Source: Candidatus Woesearchaeota archaeon
GTDB lineage: Archaea > Nanobdellota > Nanobdellia > Woesearchaeales > UBA10216
Assembly: GCA_016180145.1 (NCBI GenBank)
Contig: JACPBT010000007.1
Location: 1-27,814 of the forward strand
Length of the DNA stretch: 27,814 nucleotides
Reading direction: 5' to 3'
Shown here in pieces: positions 24,516 through 27,814 of the stretch (position 1 is the stretch's first letter; every line of letters starts with the position of its first letter). The notes below the pieces were generated by a model that worked only from the letters and a program-made list of their open reading frames with translations, ran no database searches and was not told the origin of the DNA. The position numbers were made by a program, and so were the translations under genes.

Positions 24516-25412
24516 TCACAGGCTGATTGCGAAAACGCCAGCCACAATCATAGCTATCGCCAACGCCTTTGTTAATAAAGTTTTCTTATCAACCCGCTCA
24601 ACAAAAAAACCAGGCAGCCTGAAACTCAGAAAAACAGCAAAAACAAAAGTAAAAAAACCTGCAAGCTCTGACAAAGCAGACGTCAAAGAAGCAGAGCCGA
24701 GCATCAATGCAAAACCAAAAGCCAACATACCACAAACAAGAGTAAGCTCCCTCAGCAACAACACAAAAAACGCCTTCCTGAGATTAAAAATATCCCTGAC
24801 AAAAACAACAGAACGCCCGCTAACAACAAGCACTACAAGAGCTGAAACAGCAATACCCAAGCCAAGAAAAAACGCAACCTCCCAAAAGGAGGCAAAGCCG
24901 TAAAGCCACTTGGCAATAACGAATGAGACTGAAGTAAAAAAACAAGCAACAGACATAAGGAAAAATACCTTACCCGGCCTAAAGACACCTACCAAATTAC
25001 TTGAAGAAACCAAAAAAGCGCCAGCCACAACCAGAACAAAACCGGCAAAATCATAAAAACCAAGCCGCTCACCAAGAAAGAAAAAAGCAATAACAAGAAC
25101 CATCACAGAAGAAAGAGACCACAAAGGAACAACACGCGAAGCCTCCTCAAGAGACAAAGCATGAAAATAAGGAAAGCCATTAGCAAAAAGCAACACACCG
25201 GCAAAAAAGCCAGCCAAAACCACTACAACAGAGGCAGCGCCAAAGTCAAAGCCAATAAAAGGCAACAAAGCAACAACCCAAAACCATGAAATGCCAGTAA
25301 CAATGGAAAGATTAAAAGTGCTTAAATGCCTGTCACGCATAAACTTGTCAAGAACACCCCCAACACCAAAAAGAAGAGGGGCAACCAAAGCAAAAAACAG
25401 CCAAAGAGACAT
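24516..25412 (-). CDS. EamA/DMT family transporter
   Basis: 298 residues with ten hydrophobic helices arranged as two five-helix repeats, the DMT superfamily fold. Helices include LFFALVAPLLFGVGGVLD, VVVLAGFFAGVLLFA, VMVLVIAFFFLGERL (the ERL motif in the first repeat) and a matching FAVFLSFRLPGFFVERV in the second repeat. The start at ATG 25412 is preceded by GGAGGAGGT, the strongest ribosome site in the window. Family members export or import metabolites; the partner RpiB downstream suggests a sugar phosphate or nucleotide-sugar link, which is only an inference. It is the first gene of a three-gene minus-strand operon. Confidence 0.9.
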   Translation of the reverse strand: MSLWLFFALVAPLLFGVGGVLDKFMRDRHLSTFNLSIVTGISWFWVVALLPFIGFDFGAASVVVVLAGFFAGVLLFANGFPYFHALSLEEASRVVPLWSLSSVMVLVIAFFFLGERLGFYDFAGFVLVVAGAFLVSSSNLVGVFRPGKVFFLMSVACFFTSVSFVIAKWLYGFASFWEVAFFLGLGIAVSALVVLVVSGRSVVFVRDIFNLRKAFFVLLLRELTLVCGMLAFGFALMLGSASLTSALSELAGFFTFVFAVFLSFRLPGFFVERVDKKTLLTKALAIAMIVAGVFAISL

Positions 25413-25518
25413 TATGAACTATACCTCCTCCGAACAAGAATAAAACACATTTGACATAAAAAAAACACCTACGAGAAAACGCAAATAAACCACTTTAATA
25501 AAGCTTTCTCCAAGCCAA

Positions 25519-25530
25519 AAATATATAAGC
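25519..25530 (+). promoter_or_regulatory. TATA box of the RelE-like toxin gene
   Basis: AAATATATAAGC lies about 29 bases before ATG 25554, a leaderless layout. Confidence 0.6.
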
Positions 25531-25553
25531 AAAAACACTAAAAGACAAGAATC

Positions 25554-25886
25554 ATGACATTTCATGTTTTCCTGACAGAACCTGTAAAAAAAGATATAGA
25601 CAAACTTGACAATTCAGAAAAAGCGAGAATTGAAAAAATACTAAAGCAGCTTTACGAAAAAGGAGAACAGATAGGCAAACCACTCTCAGGACTAGACTTT
25701 TTCCGAGAAAAAAAATTTGACGGAAAAAGGTTATACTATCTTGTATACAATCAATGGTCTGCCATTCTCGTTACAGCCATAAGCGACAAAAAAACACAAC
25801 AGGCAACAATAAACCAAATAGTCAAAGAAATAAGCGCCTACCAGAGCTACATGCTTGACTTACTTAGAAAAAGAGGACTTGCCTGA
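25554..25886 (+). CDS. RelE/ParE-superfamily toxin-like protein
   Basis: 110 residues. Opens MTFHVFLTEPVKKDIDKL, the usual first strand and helix pair, with LDFFREKKFDGKRLYYLVYNQ and AILVTAISDKKTQQATINQI matching the RelE/HigB beta-sheet and basic C-terminal region. RelE-type toxins cut mRNA on the ribosome. Positively charged residues in KKFDGKRLYY and the SDKK motif fit the active face. The normal archaeal arrangement has antitoxin directly upstream on the same strand; nothing of that kind lies upstream here. A RelB-like gene overlaps its 3' end on the opposite strand by 27 bases. Activity not shown. Confidence 0.8.
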   Translation: MTFHVFLTEPVKKDIDKLDNSEKARIEKILKQLYEKGEQIGKPLSGLDFFREKKFDGKRLYYLVYNQWSAILVTAISDKKTQQATINQIVKEISAYQSYMLDLLRKRGLA

Positions 25887-26021
25887 AGGACGCCACTCAA
25901 CAACCCTACCATCCTTTAAAGCTTCAAAACTCTCCCTAAACTTACCAACCAACTCCCAGTCAACCTCTGACTTCCTTTTAAGCGCCTCATACTCCACTTT
26001 TGATATTGTAACTGTTTCCAT
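25860..26021 (-). CDS. RelB-like antitoxin, convergent to the toxin
   Basis: 53 residues from ATG 26021 (METVTISKVEYEALKRKSEV). This matches the short archaeal antitoxin type, with a beta-strand METVTISKVEYEAL, a helix of charged residues and an acidic-to-basic tail ending FEALKDGRVVEWRPS. The ATG is set by the TATA box at 26041-26054. The frame can be read upstream to 26180, but that part crosses the promoter and the Dph2 remnant. Its tail overlaps the toxin tail by 27 bases antisense. It is one of the smallest genes in the window; the pairing is inferred from the family pattern and from position. Confidence 0.7.
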   Translation of the reverse strand: METVTISKVEYEALKRKSEVDWELVGKFRESFEALKDGRVVEWRPSGKSSFSK

Positions 26022-26040
26022 AACCCTATGGAATAACAAT

Positions 26041-26054
26041 TTAGATATAAAAGG
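26041..26054 (-). promoter_or_regulatory. TATA box of the antitoxin-like gene
   Basis: Minus-strand CCTTTTATATCTAA is centred about 27 bases before ATG 26021 and lies just beyond the Dph2 fragment's stop. Confidence 0.6.
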
Positions 26055-26070
26055 TTTTCTATGCGAAAAA

Positions 26071-26331
26071 CTACCTCCACTCTGAATGGCCCCACTGAAC
26101 CAGAAGGTCAACACCCAAACGAGAAACTTCCAAAGGAACATCACAAGCGCCAAAACACGAACCCGCCCAGATAATAACACCAGCGCCGGTCTTCTGCCTT
26201 ATAGCATCCTGAATATCGCCAGCATAAGGCTTCAAGCCATCAGGAAGCTGAATGCACACAAGCCTGGCGTTCTCTTCCTTAATCTTAACTATGACGCTTT
26301 CCAACTCCAAATCGTATTTTGGGGTTTGCAT
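26071..26331 (-). pseudogene. Dph2 (diphthamide synthesis) N-terminal fragment
   Basis: 86 residues from ATG 26331, aligned with the first domain of archaeal Dph2: RLVCIQLPDGLKPYAG, GACDVPLEVSRLGVDLLVQ and WGHSEWR. Dph2 moves a 3-amino-3-carboxypropyl group from S-adenosylmethionine to a histidine of elongation factor 2, the first diphthamide step, using an iron-sulfur cluster held by cysteines from three domains. Only the first-domain cysteine (GACD) is present. Full Dph2 has about 340 residues; this reads a normal stop, TAG, after GHSEWR, and the bases beyond hold the antitoxin promoter, with no trace of the other two domains. An intact promoter sits upstream at 26354-26363. A short stand-alone subunit is possible but unlikely. 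Confidence 0.8.
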
Positions 26332-26353
26332 AAGCAACGGGAAGCAGAACCAG

Positions 26354-26363
26354 CTTTAAAAAG
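26354..26363 (-). promoter_or_regulatory. TATA box of the Dph2 fragment
   Basis: Minus-strand CTTTTTAAAG lies about 23-32 bases before ATG 26331, so the remnant may still be transcribed. Confidence 0.55.
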
Positions 26364-26422
26364 ATACCGCAGCACACAATAAATAAGAATTACCTATTAA
26401 CTAATATAAAAACCAACCATTC

Positions 26423-26581
26423 TTACAGCATAACCTCGTCAAGCTCATACCTGCTGAGCTTGTGCTTGTTGATGACAGACGAAAAACTCCTGCGGGCAGC
26501 CTTGCGCTTCTGCTCAAGCTCGTCAAGGATTTCCTCATCCCCCTCCTCATACTGCATTTCCTCAAACAAACCTTCGCTCAT
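26423..26581 (-). CDS. Orphan 52-residue acidic protein
   Basis: Read by hand, as it is short: ATG 26581 begins MSEGLFEEMQYEEGDEE and ends YELDEVML before a TAA. It has a clear ribosome site GGAGGG a few bases upstream and a TATA box at 26630-26641. The first half is acidic, the middle basic (KRKAARRS), and the whole could be a helical hairpin. No cysteines, no membrane segment, no family recognised. Good initiation signals and the absence of an alternative gene in this interval support a real gene. Confidence 0.7.
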   Translation of the reverse strand: MSEGLFEEMQYEEGDEEILDELEQKRKAARRSFSSVINKHKLSRYELDEVML

Positions 26582-26629
26582 TTCAACCCTCCAAAAAACC
26601 CATTTGTTGTTACTTTCAGGTAGTGTAAC

Positions 26630-26641
26630 CTATTTATAAAT
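26630..26641 (-). promoter_or_regulatory. TATA/BRE promoter of the 52-residue gene
   Basis: Minus-strand ATTTATAAATAG with AACCGAAAG upstream. It is nearly identical to the promoter at 1256-1270 and predicts a leader of about 25 bases carrying the GGAGGG site. Confidence 0.6.
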
Positions 26642-26706
26642 CTTTCGGTTGGCAACTGCAACAGCAAAACACGACAAAAGAAAAGCAGTATTAATGCCTT
26701 ACGGCC

Positions 26707-26725
26707 GCATGTCCAGTGTCCAGTG
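26707..26725 (-). repeat. Copy 2 of the 19-base dispersed element (inverted)
   Basis: Reverse complement of CACTGGACACTGGACATGC, exact match to 12696-12714. It lies between the Rnp4 stop and the 52-residue gene. Confidence 0.8.
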
Positions 26726-26736
26726 GAGAAACAGGA

Positions 26737-27069
26737 TTACTTAATTCTTCTCCCTGCCTTCCTCTCAGCAACATAAGGAAGCCTAAAGTAATGCCTGCAA
26801 ACAAGGCAGTAGAAAACGACTTTCTGCTTCTGAAGCCTGACACGAACTGTTTTGCCGGGAACCCAGAAAGAGCTGCAATGCCTGCAAAAACGCCTCCTGA
26901 ATTGCCCGGGAACAGAAACACGCGCACGCTCAGCAGCACGCCTTGCCTTCCTGACAAAACGCAGAGCAGACTCAGGACTTTCAGAAAAAACATCCTCAGC
27001 ATGCCTGAACAAATCGGTGACAAGAGCAACGGCAAGCTTACGCGACGCTTCCCGGTCAGGCTTTTTCAT
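26737..27069 (-). CDS. rnp4: RNase P protein component 4 (Rpp21/Rpr2 family)
   Basis: 110 residues from ATG 27069, placed by the TATA box at 27092-27101 (the longer frame starts inside that box). Rnp4 is the zinc-binding subunit that, with Rnp1, helps archaeal RNase P RNA mature the 5' ends of tRNAs. Seen: helical half with ARRAAERARVSVPGQFRRR, then zinc ribbon C62-x2-C65 (FCRHC) and C88-x2-C91 (CLVC), and VPGKTVRVRL and FRLPY strands that fit the family. Length agrees with known members. Confidence 0.9.
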   Translation of the reverse strand: MKKPDREASRKLAVALVTDLFRHAEDVFSESPESALRFVRKARRAAERARVSVPGQFRRRFCRHCSSFWVPGKTVRVRLQKQKVVFYCLVCRHYFRLPYVAERKAGRRIK

Positions 27070-27091
27070 TGCAGTAATACAATGAGCAGAC

Positions 27092-27101
27092 ATTTATAAG
27101 C
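27092..27101 (-). promoter_or_regulatory. TATA box of rnp4
   Basis: Minus-strand CTTATAAATG is centred about 27 bases before ATG 27069. Confidence 0.55.
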
Positions 27102-27108
27102 TTAATTG

Positions 27109-27504
27109 CTACCCGCCATCGCCTGACTTCTGGCAGCACACAAGATTAGGGCTGCTACAAACATACCTAAGCCCGGCAGGATGCTTCAAAGGCGTGCCGC
27201 AGGCAGCAATGCACGAAACAGAAGATGAAACAGGACACAACTCCTTAACGGTCCTGCAGCAAACCTTACCGGCAGGAACAGAACCCTCACTAAACTTGGC
27301 AAAGAACTGCTGCTCAAAATCACTGCAAGAATCGCGCACATTAAGATTAGCCCCTGAACACTGCCGCTCAGAAGCAGAAGACAAACCAGGAACAAAATTA
27401 CCAATGTAGCCTGTAAAAACCATAACAACAACCACCAAAACAACAAGAACAATGGCGGCAATAACAATAGTATTCAAAGACAAACCCTGAGCCTTAGAGG
27501 ACAT
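27109..27504 (-). CDS. Type IV pilin-like protein with ten cysteines
   Basis: 131 residues. The N-terminus MSSKAQG-LSLNTIVIAAIVL carries the class III signal peptide seen in archaeal pilins and flagellins: a short charged leader ending in G, then a hydrophobic helix to about residue 31. The mature part has ten cysteines (including KVCCR and VCCQ), an even number that suggests disulfides in an exported small domain. Prepilin peptidase would cut after G7. Function as a minor pilin or a surface-exposed anchored domain is inferred. It has its own TATA box at 27524-27537 and sits head-to-head with the next plus-strand gene. Confidence 0.8.
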   Translation of the reverse strand: MSSKAQGLSLNTIVIAAIVLVVLVVVVMVFTGYIGNFVPGLSSASERQCSGANLNVRDSCSDFEQQFFAKFSEGSVPAGKVCCRTVKELCPVSSSVSCIAACGTPLKHPAGLRYVCSSPNLVCCQKSGDGG

Positions 27505-27523
27505 AACTGAAACAACAGCAAAG

Positions 27524-27537
27524 CATTATTTAAAAGT
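27524..27537 (-). promoter_or_regulatory. TATA box of the pilin-like gene
   Basis: Minus-strand CTTTTAAATAATGC is centred about 26 bases before ATG 27504. Confidence 0.55.
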
Positions 27538-27579
27538 TTCTGAAAAGCAAAATGGACAGAAATGAAAACCACAAAAAAA

Positions 27580-27590
27580 GATTTATATAG
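27580..27590 (+). promoter_or_regulatory. TATA box of the last plus-strand gene
   Basis: GATTTATATAG lies about 27 bases before ATG 27612. Confidence 0.6.
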
Positions 27591-27611
27591 TAATCTTCCA
27601 AAAAGAGAAAA

Positions 27612-27814
27612 ATGCACGACAACCAAGGCGCAAAGGCAGCAATAATCATTCTGGCACTGGTTGCAGCGCTTACAGCAATAGACTACATAGGAAATCAACA
27701 CAACAATGCAATAACAGGACACCAAACAGCAGAAGAAAGCAAAATACCCGGATTCGTGCTGGAAAAAGGATGGAACCTCATAGGAATAACAGACGACATG
27801 ACAGGCAAAACCAC
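27612..27814 (+). CDS. Secreted protein N-terminus (3' end outside window)
   Basis: Open from ATG 27612 to the window edge (67 codons). It begins MHDNQGAKAAIIILALVAAL, a short polar start followed by a hydrophobic segment that acts as a signal peptide or anchor, then a polar exposed stretch. The segment FVLEKGWNLIGITDD resembles the GWNLI-type strand found in many secreted beta-sandwich domains. Product not recognised; a surface protein is the best guess from the signal peptide. The codons are A/C-rich like the transglutaminase-like gene. Confidence 0.7.
   Translation, partial: MHDNQGAKAAIIILALVAALTAIDYIGNQHNNAITGHQTAEESKIPGFVLEKGWNLIGITDDMTGKT

Noticed and set aside
26022..26180. Longer version of the antitoxin-like gene
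   Set aside because: The added residues run across the antitoxin promoter and the Dph2 fragment, and are hydrophobic, unlike the family.

Overview
The window looks archaeal, most likely from a small-genome DPANN-type lineage; the exact lineage cannot be fixed from sequence alone. The evidence is a tRNA with archaeal initiator features and introns, an RNase P protein of the Rpp21/Rpr2 (Rnp4) family, a Dph2 (diphthamide synthesis) fragment, a class III signal peptide pilin-like protein, RNase HII, and TATA boxes placed 24-30 bases before many start codons (leaderless mRNAs). Shine-Dalgarno-like GGAGG/GAGGTG sites appear mainly in front of genes inside operons.

Region 1 (1-1210, minus): a partial AAA+ ATPase of the AAA_14/DUF4143 type whose base composition differs from its neighbours. 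Region 2 (1327-9035, minus): a cluster of five genes. Two are large membrane-anchored von Willebrand A proteins related to BatA/BatB. Two are small membrane proteins, and the fifth is a 702-residue orphan with tandem winged helices. The four membrane genes share one strong promoter at 6861-6873. Region 3 (9127-12604, minus): a small charged protein, RNase HII, an orphan 340-residue protein, and an ABC exporter pair with overlapping genes.

Region 4 (12755-13612): two small plus-strand genes (an orphan and a DUF2283-like protein), then a minus-strand tRNA gene. The tRNA is best read as the initiator tRNA-Met interrupted by three introns. Region 5 (13774-21515, plus): a 2342-residue secreted multidomain protein and an overlapping membrane-anchored partner. 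The large protein has a cysteine-rich head, a duplicated thrombospondin-1-like module, MopE-like, CARDB-like and dockerin-like segments, an M64-like metallopeptidase and a C-terminal beta-helix. The plus strand is G/T-rich here and A/C-rich almost everywhere else, as if this block had been inverted or inserted.

Region 6 (21611-25412): a secreted transglutaminase-like protein on plus, then a minus-strand operon of a DMT/EamA transporter, RpiB-like isomerase and a small membrane protein. Region 7 (25554-27814): a RelE-like toxin and a RelB-like antitoxin encoded convergently with overlapping ends, a Dph2 gene cut to its first domain, a 52-residue orphan, RNase P protein Rnp4, a cysteine-rich pilin-like protein, and the start of another secreted protein.

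A 19-base element occurs once at 12696-12714 and once in opposite orientation at 26707-26725. No CRISPR array, insertion sequence, rRNA or replication origin was recognised, and no gene-free stretch exceeds 300 bases.
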